From NCBI RefSeq assembly GCF_016019935.1, contig NZ_JAECMT010000003.1, forward strand, positions 195,388 to 259,387: a DNA stretch of 64,000 bases, given 5' to 3'. Shown here piece after piece: positions 33,810 to 42,529 of the stretch. The notes beneath the pieces were generated by a model. It was not told the origin of the DNA and ran no database searches. It was given only the letters and a program-made list of their open reading frames with translations. Both the position numbers and the translations under genes were made by a program. Numbering within the stretch: the stretch's first letter is position 1; the number at the start of each line of letters is the position of its first letter. This DNA is from Paenibacillus sp. GSMTC-2017. Its GTDB lineage: Bacteria > Bacillota > Bacilli > Paenibacillales > Paenibacillaceae.

Positions 33810-34562
33810 ATGGCATTGGAACTAAAGACGAGGGAACATATTAGAGGTATTCGCAAAGCAGGGCGCGTCGTTGCGGCATGTCATAAGGCATTATCAAACA
33901 GGCTTGCTCCAGGAGTAACGACGCATGAAATAGATCGATTTGTTGAAAGATTTATGCTAGATCGAGGTGCAACTCCAGCACAAAAAGGATATAAAGGATA
34001 CCCATATGCCACATGTGCATCAGTTAATGATGTTGTTTGTCATGGCTTCCCGGACTCTGAGCCACTCGAATCTGGTGATGTCGTAACCATTGATATGGTT
34101 GCAGATATGAACGGATGGAAGGCAGATTCTGCTTGGACATATATTATTGGGAAATCGAATCCTACGACGGATAAGCTGCTTCGCGTTGCGAAACAAGCGT
34201 TAATGGATGGTATTCGGGTAGCGCTTCCAGGTAACTATGTTGGCGATATCGGATATGCGGTGCAAACAAGAGCAGAACGAGAAGGATATAACGTTGTCAA
34301 AATGTTTGTCGGACATGGAATCGGTCGGAAGATGCATGAATTTCCCGAGGTGACGCATTACGGACCACCTGGTCAAGGCGTTAAGCTTGAGGAAGGAATG
34401 GTTATCACGATTGAACCAATAGTGACGACAGGACGATCCGACGTGTACATAGCTCGGGACGGCTGGACGGCGAGAACGGTAGATGGTTCATGGGCCGCCC
34501 AATTCGAACATACCGTTGCGATTACGAAGGATGGCCCAATTATTTTGACACGTTGGGAGTAA
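33810..34562 (+). CDS. map: Methionine aminopeptidase, type I
   Basis: 250 residues, full length. Metal ligands in the expected order: D in TIDMVADMNGWKADSAW (two Asp), H in FVGHGIGRKMHEFPEV, E in ITIEPIV and E in QFEHTVAIT; the substrate His lies in SVNDVVCHGFP. It removes N-terminal Met from new proteins in the cytosol. Excellent AAAGGAGG 7-9 bases before the ATG. The zinc-finger extension of some bacterial MetAPs is absent. This may be a second map, since the essential copy is usually in a ribosomal-protein operon, which this is not (inference). Confidence 0.95.
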   Translation: MALELKTREHIRGIRKAGRVVAACHKALSNRLAPGVTTHEIDRFVERFMLDRGATPAQKGYKGYPYATCASVNDVVCHGFPDSEPLESGDVVTIDMVADMNGWKADSAWTYIIGKSNPTTDKLLRVAKQALMDGIRVALPGNYVGDIGYAVQTRAEREGYNVVKMFVGHGIGRKMHEFPEVTHYGPPGQGVKLEEGMVITIEPIVTTGRSDVYIARDGWTARTVDGSWAAQFEHTVAITKDGPIILTRWE

Positions 34563-34569
34563 GGTGGGA

Positions 34570-35022
34570 TTAGGTAAGGTTCAACTTCTTCAATATGGAG
34601 AGTAGAGTTTTGCTATCTTCAATCGTTAGCTGGCTGTATTTCGCTTGATAATCAATTCCGATGAAGAGCAAGTCTTTATTTGGTGATACCCATATTGAAT
34701 ATGTCAATGAAGCTGAGGAAATGTCAGGACTTGTGTCGACTGCTCTTATTGTGTAATCAGGCATTCGCGACATGAGTGCTTTAATATTTTCCCATGGCGC
34801 TTGATTTAAAATAGTGATTATCTCTTTAGTGGCTAGAGTATCTTTGATTGTTACCATCGGGGTGTACGATGTTCCTTCTAGCTTGCTGAACTGTAAGGAT
34901 ATGCTAGCGCTTTGTTCAATTGTTTGTTCGTGGATAGTTCCTTCAGCGATGTGATCGCTCGAATCAGAACCGACAATAAGGACTAGGCAAAACAAGAGAC
35001 CCGTGAACAATAATTTTGACAT
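34570..35022 (-). CDS. Exported hypothetical protein
   Basis: 150 residues with an N-terminal hydrophobic signal (KLLFTGLLFCLVLIVG) lacking a clear lipobox. The ~125-residue mature part is soluble. It contains NQAPWENIKALMSRMPDYTIRAV and an ending of alternating strands (LTYSIWVSPNKDLLFIGIDYQAKYSQL). AAGGGGG lies 7 bases before the ATG. It converges with map, with only 7 bases between stop codons. Not recognised. Confidence 0.75.
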   Translation of the reverse strand: MSKLLFTGLLFCLVLIVGSDSSDHIAEGTIHEQTIEQSASISLQFSKLEGTSYTPMVTIKDTLATKEIITILNQAPWENIKALMSRMPDYTIRAVDTSPDISSASLTYSIWVSPNKDLLFIGIDYQAKYSQLTIEDSKTLLSILKKLNLT

Positions 35023-35165
35023 GTACGTACCCCCTTACTGAATCATGCGAAACCATTGAAAACTAAAAGGATATTAGTGGTTAAATTGGATGTGGCTCAC
35101 TGTTCATGACGTATTATTGTTTAAAAAGGTTGCTACGTAGAATTAATTGTGCAACGTGCAAATGG

Positions 35166-35199
35166 AGCGTTCCTCTATGGAAGAGAGGGATGCTTTTTT
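35166..35199 (+). terminator. Plus-strand terminator in the gap before the hydrolase
   Basis: AGCGTTCCTCT/AGAGGGATGCT stem with two wobble pairs, then TTTTTT. No plus-strand gene lies just upstream. It would end either map read-through running antisense to the gene at 34570 or a short transcript starting after 35023. Confidence 0.7.
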
Positions 35200-35311
35200 G
35201 TGTTGGATAGCAGTTGTTCATTTGTGCGTTATTTCCATTATAATGAGAGATAGAATGAATATCGGATTTTAATTGAGTAATTGATTTATATACATGGTAG
35301 AGAGGTGGGGA

Positions 35312-36181
35312 ATGTTGATGTCGTATGTACATGAGGAACTTATGCATGAGAGATTCGAGATGGAGCGGGCGAAGGATGTTTGGATTAGGGGAGATGTTCG
35401 GGTATGTATAGAAACAACAACATTAACAAAAAAACCTGTCCTTTTGTTCTTACATGGTTTCAAAGGGTTTAAAGACTGGGGGTTCTTCCCGTATGCTGCG
35501 GAGAGCTTTGCAAAGCTTGGGTATGCGGTAATTACGTTCAATTTCTCACATAATGGTGTGAAGGAAACTGATTTCGATGAGTTAGATAAGTTCGGAGGAG
35601 CTACTCATTCGAAGGAGCAGTTTGATATTGAGTATGTAGTTGATGCTCTGCAGGATGAAAGATTACCATTATCGGAGTATTTGGATAAAGATAGGCTTCT
35701 AATTGTAGGTCATAGCCGAGGTGGAGGGAACAGCGTCATCTTTGCCTCCGCCTTTCCGGGAGTTAAAGCGGCGGTAGCATGGAACGGAATTGCCGATTGT
35801 AATCTGTTCGGTGAAGCATTCCGAGAGCAAGTACTTAAAGATGGTATCGGTTATGTCGATAATGCAAGAACGAAGCAGCAGATGCCGATACAAGCTCAGT
35901 TTTTTGAAGACTTAGACAGCCATAAGGAGCGGTACGATATTGTTGCCCAGGCGGCGGGATCAACTGTCCCGATGATATTTATCCAAGGTGATCAGGATTC
36001 AGAGTTTATTCGATCGGGGTATGAAAGATTGAGAGCAGAGGCATCTCAGCATCAATTCATCACCATAGAAGGGGCCAATCATACATTTGGGGCGAAGCAT
36101 CCTTTTTCTGGAACGACAGATGAGTTGGAGAAGGCAATTGTGTTGACTGATCAATTTTTGAGAGGGAGTGTTAATCTATGA
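35312..36181 (+). CDS. Alpha/beta hydrolase
   Basis: 289 residues. Oxyanion HGFKGFKDWGF (~48-58), nucleophile elbow GHSRGGG (~135-141, Ser nucleophile), an Asp in FIQGDQDSEFI (~224) and the catalytic His in EGANHTFG (~252). The closest type is the dienelactone-hydrolase/peptidase-like esterases. The start is ATG at 35312 or 35318, both behind GAGAGGTGGGG; the frame extends to 35294. It overlaps the next gene by four bases (ATGA), so the two are translationally coupled and probably act together. Confidence 0.88.
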   Translation: MLMSYVHEELMHERFEMERAKDVWIRGDVRVCIETTTLTKKPVLLFLHGFKGFKDWGFFPYAAESFAKLGYAVITFNFSHNGVKETDFDELDKFGGATHSKEQFDIEYVVDALQDERLPLSEYLDKDRLLIVGHSRGGGNSVIFASAFPGVKAAVAWNGIADCNLFGEAFREQVLKDGIGYVDNARTKQQMPIQAQFFEDLDSHKERYDIVAQAAGSTVPMIFIQGDQDSEFIRSGYERLRAEASQHQFITIEGANHTFGAKHPFSGTTDELEKAIVLTDQFLRGSVNL

Positions 36182-37272
36182 CAAAGCTAATTGATGCATA
36201 CAATCAAGCAAGTTATCCTTTGGTCGGCCATGGTAAAAGGAATGCTAACGTACTTAAGGAAGTATTTGAGGCTGTAGACGGTTCTTTGGAAAGTGATATG
36301 TACGGAACAGGCAAAGTAATTGAGGATTATCAGGAGAAAATGGCAAATCTGCTCGGCAAGGAATCAGCAGTATTTTTCCCAAGTGGTACGATGGCTGGAC
36401 AGATTGCACTCCGTATATGGAGTGATAGAAAGCAGAATAAGAAAGTAGCTTATCATCCGACGTGCCATTTGGAAATCCATGAAAAGGATGGCCTTAAGGA
36501 GTTGCACCATCTGGAGCCTATTCTGCTCGCAGACATGACAAGACCCGTTCTTCTTCAAGATTTACTGAATTTAAAAGAGGATGTTGCTTGTATTTTGCTG
36601 GAGTTACCGCAGAGGGAAATAGGCGGTCAGTTGCCGGAATACTCGGAACTTGAAGCGATGTCGGCATTTTGCCGGGAGAGAGGTATTAAACTTCATCTGG
36701 ATGGTGCTAGACTGTTTGAAGTACTTCCTTACTATGGTAAGTCAGCAAACGAGGTATGTGCGCTTTTCGATAGTGTCTATATTTCGGTTTACAAAGGGAT
36801 TGGCGGTATAGCAGGAGCTATTCTTGCTGGCGATGGAGACTTTACTGAAGAGTCGAAAATATGGAAGAGACGCCATGGTGGAGATCTAATTAGCTTATAT
36901 CCATACATCCTTGCGGCCGATTATTATATGGAGCGGCGGTTGCCTCTGATGGACAAATACTACAAAGAAGCGGTGGAGTTAGCCGCTTACTATAATGGTT
37001 GTCATAACATTAAGACAAGTCCTGCCGTTCCTGTCTGTAATATGTTTCACGTTCACTCGGATGTCGGGAAAGAGGAGTTGGAACGTACTTTCGCAGAAAT
37101 TGCGCTACAGACAGGAGTCGGATTAACATCTTCGGTTCGGGAGCGGGATGATGGGGGCTCTAACTTTGAAATCAGTATAGGAGATCGTTATGGATTTGCT
37201 CCTAGAGAGGCTGTTACTGAAGCTTTCCGATTGTTGGATTTGAAGCTTTGTGAGGTTAAAGTAAAGGGCTAG
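36178..37272 (+). CDS. Threonine-aldolase-family PLP enzyme
   Basis: 364 residues of fold-type I PLP enzyme. FFPSGTMAGQIALRIW (~62) forms the phosphate-binding region, IKLHLDGARLFEV (~168-180) carries the cofactor Asp/Arg, and the Schiff-base Lys is in SVYKGIGGIAGA (~204). The family usually reads S-L-S-K-G-L; here the residue before Lys is Tyr. Low-specificity threonine aldolases cleave beta-hydroxy amino acids to glycine and an aldehyde, and related beta-eliminating lyases share the fold. Coupled to the upstream hydrolase by the ATGA overlap. Confidence 0.88.
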   Translation: MTKLIDAYNQASYPLVGHGKRNANVLKEVFEAVDGSLESDMYGTGKVIEDYQEKMANLLGKESAVFFPSGTMAGQIALRIWSDRKQNKKVAYHPTCHLEIHEKDGLKELHHLEPILLADMTRPVLLQDLLNLKEDVACILLELPQREIGGQLPEYSELEAMSAFCRERGIKLHLDGARLFEVLPYYGKSANEVCALFDSVYISVYKGIGGIAGAILAGDGDFTEESKIWKRRHGGDLISLYPYILAADYYMERRLPLMDKYYKEAVELAAYYNGCHNIKTSPAVPVCNMFHVHSDVGKEELERTFAEIALQTGVGLTSSVRERDDGGSNFEISIGDRYGFAPREAVTEAFRLLDLKLCEVKVKG

Positions 37273-37500
37273 TACTTGTGTTGGATGAGGAGTAAGTAGG
37301 GGAGTGTCGGTTTTGATAGATGCTCATTAGTTGTTGGGTCTAATCTAAGCGCAAATATACACTTATTTTCGAGTGTTGATTGATATTTTCGGATATTAAA
37401 CGCATAAATGTTGTTAGTTTCGTCGATTGGTTCGAATATTAGGAATTTAAGTGTACAAATACACTTATTCGTTCGCACATTTCAATAAACTTAGATTTGT
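37273..37500. other. Intergenic region with small repeats
   Basis: No gene is seen. It holds a hairpin AAGTGTA/TACACTT (about 37447-37464) and a related copy of AAATATACACTTATTTTCG near 37353, forming an imperfect direct repeat. A terminator follows. Confidence 0.4.
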
Positions 37501-37534
37501 TAGGGATGTCTCCTTTTGAGACATCCCTATTTTT
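37501..37534 (+). terminator. Terminator downstream of the aldolase gene
   Basis: TAGGGATGTCTC/GAGACATCCCTA 12-bp perfect stem and ATTTTTA tail, about 230 bases after the aldolase stop. Confidence 0.85.
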
Positions 37535-37631
37535 ATTGAAAGAATGTGTAACTAAAACTAACGTTACCTGTTGGGAAATCCATATTTTCTATAGACATAA
37601 TGTAGATAAAGTAATATTTAAATATAACAAT

Positions 37632-39224
37632 CTACTTTGTACTAATAGTATCAATATTGACAGACGAACTTTTGTTATCCCAGCTAACGTTTTTACCAAG
37701 TGCTTCACCAATGAAACGAAGTGGTACGTAGGAGGAGTTGTTTTTAACTACAGGTGCTACAGTTAGTTGCTTTGCTTCACCGTTCACATAAGCGATCTTA
37801 GAGCCAATAGTTAATTTAATTGATAAACCTTCTTTAGTCCCAACTATAGTCTTCGAATTTGGGTCCCAATCTACAGCTAGATCCAAGCTTTCAAATAGTG
37901 AGCGGAACGGCACCATAACAGTACCTTCGCTTTTGAAAGGTGAAACTGACATAGGTAAGGATTGATTATCCGAATAAACTTGTATTTGTTTTTTGCCGAA
38001 TGCAACAAGTCCGATGTCCATGTTCGTAGAATAGATGTTTCCATTGTTCCCGATTAGTACCGAAGTAATCTTATGCCAAAATGCGTTTCTAAGAAAAACG
38101 AAGATTTCATGCCCTTCACTGTTCAGCCCGATAATATTGCCAGATCCTGTTGTGAAGTAGACATTACCAATCTTATCGGTAATGAGAGTATGATATGTAT
38201 CGATACCTTGTTTTTCAGTTTCCCTCGGCTTATAACTCCATAACGATGTTCCTTTGTAATCGATTTTTTGGATACTCCCCCGAATAGTTATGTAATACCC
38301 GCCTTTACCATCAGTTGGAATACCTGAGGATTGGATATCAGTTAAATCAGAGTTACTTGATATTGAAACATTTCGTCCATCAGTTGTGTTCAAAGCATAC
38401 AATCCATCTTTCGTAAGCATATACAGAATTCCGCTGTCAGAGAAATATGGTTCGAACACAGTATAAGGGTCAAGAAAGCGCTGTGGTTGTGAACGCCATC
38501 TTACGTTACCCTTTGAATCAATTGAGATGATTTCTTTATCGTCGGAATTAACATAAATGTTTCCATTTGGATCGGAATACACTTTTGATGTATGGAAATT
38601 ATTTAATAATTCGTGAGCGTTGCGAGATATAACATCTTCATTTACCCAATTAATTTCGCCGTTCGCATTTCGTGAGACTAACCCTTTATCGGAAAAATAA
38701 ATAAAATTTCCAAGTATGTCTCCAGCAAAATGATTATCGTGCCGGCTGTAAACGTTATCGGATTTGATTTCCCAATTAATAACTCCTTCTGGAGATATGG
38801 CAAAAATAGACGTCAGTGCAATGGGATCGGAAAAGTTGTTGCCGGACTCATAGGCGTAAAGGGTTCCATCTTGTCCCATTTTCATATTTATGACACCTAA
38901 ATCTATGTCTAATTGAAGCTTCCATTTTACTTTTCCGTTCGGATAAACAGCGTATACGATATTATCATAAGTGATCGTGTACAGAACTCCGTTTGGATCT
39001 TGAACCAAGCCAAACATAAGGGGGCTATCAATTTTCCATTTGTGTTCGTAGTTTTCCGAGTTTAATAATTTGGGATAAGGACGTTTGGGTGGGGTCTCGT
39101 TAATTTCCCAGTTCAGTTGAATTCCGCTGGAATCGGGTAAGTGGGGGTTGGTTGCGGCAAGGGCAGTACTGGGTACGCTTGTAATTGCTAGTATTAAAAT
39201 GATAGAGGTAAGAAAACTTTTCAT
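37632..39224 (-). CDS. Secreted PQQ-like beta-propeller with copper-amine-oxidase-N domain
   Basis: 530 residues. Signal peptide at 1-23 (cleavage near ALA). About 380 residues of propeller blades follow, with repeated GxLYxxxxD and GxxxWxxxxD units (GVLYTITYDNIVYAVYPNGKVKW, GTLYAYESGNN, GNIYVNSDDKEIISIDSKGNVRW, GLYALNTTDGRN). The C-terminal ~115 residues are a copper-amine-oxidase N-terminal-type domain (VMVPFRSLFESLDLAVDWD, TIGSKIAYVNGEAKQL, SYVPLRFIGEALGKNVSWD). That domain is common in Paenibacillaceae exported proteins and probably binds wall or polymer. GGAAGG precedes the ATG. Extracellular structural or binding role; the ligand is unknown. Confidence 0.88.
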   Translation of the reverse strand: MKSFLTSIILILAITSVPSTALAATNPHLPDSSGIQLNWEINETPPKRPYPKLLNSENYEHKWKIDSPLMFGLVQDPNGVLYTITYDNIVYAVYPNGKVKWKLQLDIDLGVINMKMGQDGTLYAYESGNNFSDPIALTSIFAISPEGVINWEIKSDNVYSRHDNHFAGDILGNFIYFSDKGLVSRNANGEINWVNEDVISRNAHELLNNFHTSKVYSDPNGNIYVNSDDKEIISIDSKGNVRWRSQPQRFLDPYTVFEPYFSDSGILYMLTKDGLYALNTTDGRNVSISSNSDLTDIQSSGIPTDGKGGYYITIRGSIQKIDYKGTSLWSYKPRETEKQGIDTYHTLITDKIGNVYFTTGSGNIIGLNSEGHEIFVFLRNAFWHKITSVLIGNNGNIYSTNMDIGLVAFGKKQIQVYSDNQSLPMSVSPFKSEGTVMVPFRSLFESLDLAVDWDPNSKTIVGTKEGLSIKLTIGSKIAYVNGEAKQLTVAPVVKNNSSYVPLRFIGEALGKNVSWDNKSSSVNIDTISTK

Positions 39225-39487
39225 AGCTTTAACATCCTTCCATTTATATTAAAATTATTATAGAAGAATGTGGATATTTAAGGTAGTATAATTTCTAAGT
39301 AATGCGAACTTCCTAATCGATGGGTTCTATAGTAGTTAACTACTTATTGAGTTAGTGGTGTTTGGAAAAATGTTAATGTGCAAACTACCTCGCCATACTT
39401 TTGCCATGTTCAGTCATTCTCATTACAGGCATAATACAGTTAACAAATTTAGAAGGTTTTTAGTATTTCCTTCGAGGAGACGTTAAC

Positions 39488-40411
39488 ATGCTAAAACAAA
39501 CGGTAGAGTTGCAATCTTTTGCCGATATATCAGAATTTATTGAAGGGTTTAACATTGTCTCGACCAAATTCGGAGCGGATGGCCGCGTTTATGTCTTGCT
39601 GATTAACGAGATCCCGGAGCGGGAAAAAGGTATGTTCGTACCTGCGACTTTAAAGCAGGTATATACCTACAAAGTGTTGATCGTAACGGATAAATATATT
39701 GATGAAGTAGTGATTGGAAATCAGAAGTACAATTATCATTATGTACAGCCACTTCAAAATCATCTTTTGTTAGTTGGAGCTCGTTGCTCGTATTATGCTT
39801 TTGGGAAACACGATCTTAATGCAAAAGTGTGTGATTATGATGGACGTACTGTTCGAGAGTTTCTTTTAGGCGACGGAATTCAAAGTGTTCAAGTGACTGA
39901 AAAAGGTACAATTTGGACTAGCTACTTCGACGAAGGTATATTCGGTAATTATGGGTGGGATGACCCCGTTGGGGCGAATGGACTTCTTGCTTGGGACGAG
40001 TTTGGTAACAAATTATATGAAAATCAAGTTGCTGAAATATGCGACTGTTATGCTTTAAATGTAGTTGATGAAAAGGAAATATGGTTTTACTATTACACAG
40101 ATTTTTCGCTCGGTTGTATTTCAGGCGGACTTGATCAATCCAAAATTACTTTTATGAACCCAGAGATTTCTGGCTCATCTGGTTTTTGTACGGATGGTTA
40201 TCACTTTTTGTTCGACGGTGGTTATGGAAAACATGGTACGTTTATTCTTAAGAAAAATGTGAAACCGGGAAGCTTGTCCAATGGGCACAAAATAAACTTT
40301 TTAAATGAACAAGGCAAGCCACTCATTGCGGATAAACGAGATTTTCGAAAAAATCGCGTTCTGTTTAGTGAAGGAAGCTTGTTGTATCAGGTAGCGGTTG
40401 AACAATTGTAA
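39488..40411 (+). CDS. Hypothetical soluble protein, propeller-like
   Basis: 307 residues, no signal peptide. Alternating strand segments such as FGADGRVYVLLINEI, YDGRTVREFLLGDGIQSVQVTEKGTIWTSYFDEG, DEKEIWFYYYTD and DGYHFLFDGGYGKHG suggest a beta-propeller. I do not recognise a named family. GAGGAG is 7-8 bases upstream of the ATG. It lies 12 bases before a small lipoprotein gene and is probably cotranscribed with it. Confidence 0.7.
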   Translation: MLKQTVELQSFADISEFIEGFNIVSTKFGADGRVYVLLINEIPEREKGMFVPATLKQVYTYKVLIVTDKYIDEVVIGNQKYNYHYVQPLQNHLLLVGARCSYYAFGKHDLNAKVCDYDGRTVREFLLGDGIQSVQVTEKGTIWTSYFDEGIFGNYGWDDPVGANGLLAWDEFGNKLYENQVAEICDCYALNVVDEKEIWFYYYTDFSLGCISGGLDQSKITFMNPEISGSSGFCTDGYHFLFDGGYGKHGTFILKKNVKPGSLSNGHKINFLNEQGKPLIADKRDFRKNRVLFSEGSLLYQVAVEQL

Positions 40412-40423
40412 GGGAGAAACGCA

Positions 40424-40897
40424 ATGAAAAAATTCAGCACCGTAATTATTCTTATGCTGTTGACTGCTATGTTTGTCAGTGCTTGTTCAAAATCTAACAG
40501 TGAAAGTAACGAACAATTAATCGAGAAAGCGGAGAGTCTATTTAATGAAGAAAGGTCCCTCTCAGATAAATTTGATGAGGATGTAGTGAAGTTATATTCT
40601 GATGAGGCAGAAATTAAATTTGTTATCATTCAATCAGGTAAGAAACAGGAAATGAAATACGGCGGGAAAGAGTTCAAAGAAATGGTCGCTAGGTCTATGT
40701 CTCTTGCAAAAGAAAGAAATGATAAAGATGTATATTCTGATGTGAAATACGAAGTTTTGGAAGATAAAAGAGTTAAGATTACTGCAAATAGATATTCGAA
40801 TCTATACAAATATGATAGTCCATTTTCCTGTATCGTTGGGCCAGATACAAACGGTGAATGGAAGTTTTTAAAAGTGGATTTTGAAATGCACAGATAG
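40424..40897 (+). CDS. Small lipoprotein of unknown function
   Basis: 157 residues. A type II signal peptide with lipobox VSAC (~18-21) makes it membrane-anchored outside the cell. The mature part (LFNEERSLSDKFDEDVVKLYSDEAEIKF ... NGEWKFLKVDFEMHR) has the length and strand pattern of an NTF2/SnoaL-like fold, a weak guess. GGGAGA lies 7 bases before the ATG. Terminator immediately downstream. Confidence 0.78.
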   Translation: MKKFSTVIILMLLTAMFVSACSKSNSESNEQLIEKAESLFNEERSLSDKFDEDVVKLYSDEAEIKFVIIQSGKKQEMKYGGKEFKEMVARSMSLAKERNDKDVYSDVKYEVLEDKRVKITANRYSNLYKYDSPFSCIVGPDTNGEWKFLKVDFEMHR

Positions 40898-40904
40898 ATG
40901 GGGA

Positions 40905-40943
40905 AGGCCTCTAGTAATGCGAAAATACATGAGATAGAGGCCT
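40905..40943 (+). terminator. Hairpin between convergent genes
   Basis: AGGCCTCTA/TAGAGGCCT perfect 9-bp stem, 21-base loop, no U-run on either strand. It sits between the lipoprotein (plus) and the permease (minus) and may serve both. Confidence 0.5.
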
Positions 40944-40966
40944 CTAATAAGGTTAAACATACATTA

Positions 40967-41638
40967 TTACCGCGCATAAGGCCTGCCCACTTTCTTCTCC
41001 AGCTTTCCTTGGAACTTGCCGAAGAGAAGGGCGACGATGAGATAGAGTAGGCTAACAGAGAGGAACGTTTCCATAACCTTTAACGTATCGGCTGCCATTA
41101 GCTTTGCTTGGCCCATCATTTCTGTTAAGCCTAGCGTGAAACCGAGTGACGTTTCCTTGATGATGACGAGAAAGGTATTGCCTAGTGAAGGCAAGGCGAT
41201 CCGATAAGCTTGCGGAAAAACAATCCGCCTAAAAGCTTGCATACGGGTCATCCCAACAGACTGTGCAGCTTCCATCTGACCGCGGTCAACCGAATCAATC
41301 GCACCTCGAAATATTTCTGCAAGATAAGCCCCGTTGTTCAAACTAATTCCTATAATCGTTGCTTGGAACGCATCCATAGCACTTAGTGCAGGGAATATTT
41401 GCGGTAGCCCATAATAGAGTAAGAACAGTTGCACAAGCAGCGGCGTCGATCGGAAAAATAAGATATAAGCGTTCGCGGAAGCCGCAATAACTTTTAATGG
41501 AGAACGTATCATAGCTTCGAGAATAATACCGAGTATAACCGCGAATAACATGGATAAAACAGCCAGCATGAGTGTAATGGGCAGGTAACTTAATAGCCGA
41601 GGAAGGCTGTTTACGAAATAAGACAGATCAAAGTTCAT
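40967..41638 (-). CDS. Polar amino-acid ABC transporter permease (cystine type)
   Basis: 223 residues, five membrane helices. The permease signature and ATPase-contact loop read GAIDSVDRGQMEAAQSVGMTRMQAFRRIVFPQA (~112-144). The typical FRSTPLLVQLFLLYYGLPQ stretch is at ~62. Closest in my judgement to TcyB/TcyM-type cystine permeases. The start 4 bases after the binding-protein stop shows they are cotranscribed. A second, similar permease lies at 47282. No ATPase gene is next to either. Confidence 0.9.
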   Translation of the reverse strand: MNFDLSYFVNSLPRLLSYLPITLMLAVLSMLFAVILGIILEAMIRSPLKVIAASANAYILFFRSTPLLVQLFLLYYGLPQIFPALSAMDAFQATIIGISLNNGAYLAEIFRGAIDSVDRGQMEAAQSVGMTRMQAFRRIVFPQAYRIALPSLGNTFLVIIKETSLGFTLGLTEMMGQAKLMAADTLKVMETFLSVSLLYLIVALLFGKFQGKLEKKVGRPYAR

Positions 41639-41642
41639 CCCG

Positions 41643-42488
41643 TTAATCCGCCGGCTTGCTTAAGTCTTGGCCGTACCATTTTTCCGCAAGCTTCTTTAAT
41701 GTGCCATCATCTCTTAGCTCTTTCAGTGCGACATTCACTTCTTCCACGAAAACTTTGTTTGAGTCGTTAATAAGAAATGGGCTTCCGGCGGGAATAACGA
41801 CGAATTGTTCGCCTGCGAGTTTAAGCGGTTGGCCTGTCTTTTTGATTTGTGCAAGTGCAGCTGCTTTAGTCGAAAATGTGGCATCAAGCCTACCTAATAA
41901 CACATCGCGGAAAGCACCTTCGCCAGTTTCGTAGGTAACGACTTCGATCTTCCCTTCTGGGTCAGCTTCTTTTATGTAATTCAGCATAATTTTATTGCCT
42001 GCAACAAGTCCGATTTTTTTACCTTTCAAATCTTCAAGCGAATGGACTGTCGAATTGTCTTCCTTCACGACAAGCTGTGCACCCGAATAGACATAGGGCT
42101 CAGTGAAAAGGTATTTCTCTTTTCGTTCTTTTGATAGGGCAATAGAATTGACAATCGTATCGATTTTATTTGATTCAAGCGCTCCGAATAAACTTGCAAA
42201 ATCTGTTAATGTATATTCGATAGAGAGATTTAATTTTTTTGCAATTTCAGCCCAAATATCAATTTCATAACCTTCGAGCTTATCTCCATTTTCCGTATTT
42301 TTGAACGTATAAGGGTAGAAAGCCCCGTTCGTTCCGATTCGAATTACTTTTTTCTCATTAGCTGATTCGGCAGACGTGTGTTTCGTTTCAGTGCTACATG
42401 CAGACAACAGCAAGAGGGTTGCAAGGGTCCAAATAATTGCTGAGTACCATCGGTTTGACTTATTCCATTGTTTGCGTTTGTTTAACAC
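41643..42488 (-). CDS. Amino-acid (cystine-type) ABC transporter binding lipoprotein
   Basis: 281 residues. Signal peptide with lipobox LSAC (~28-31). Family 3 solute-binding fold: IRIGTNGAFYPYTFKNTENGDKLEGYEIDIWAEIAKKL (~48-85), IDTIVNSIALSKERKEKYLFTEPYVYSG (~110-137) and the ending DGTLKKLAEKWYGQDLS. It has strong similarity by eye to the binding protein at 46428 (same FYPY, YEIDIW/FEVDLW and YVYSGAQLVVKE motifs). Likely ligand: cystine or another sulfur-containing amino acid, inferred from gene context. Confidence 0.9.
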   Translation of the reverse strand: MLNKRKQWNKSNRWYSAIIWTLATLLLLSACSTETKHTSAESANEKKVIRIGTNGAFYPYTFKNTENGDKLEGYEIDIWAEIAKKLNLSIEYTLTDFASLFGALESNKIDTIVNSIALSKERKEKYLFTEPYVYSGAQLVVKEDNSTVHSLEDLKGKKIGLVAGNKIMLNYIKEADPEGKIEVVTYETGEGAFRDVLLGRLDATFSTKAAALAQIKKTGQPLKLAGEQFVVIPAGSPFLINDSNKVFVEEVNVALKELRDDGTLKKLAEKWYGQDLSKPAD

Positions 42489-42529
42489 TGTATTACCGCC
42501 TTTTTAGTATGATGGATGACGCTTGTTTT

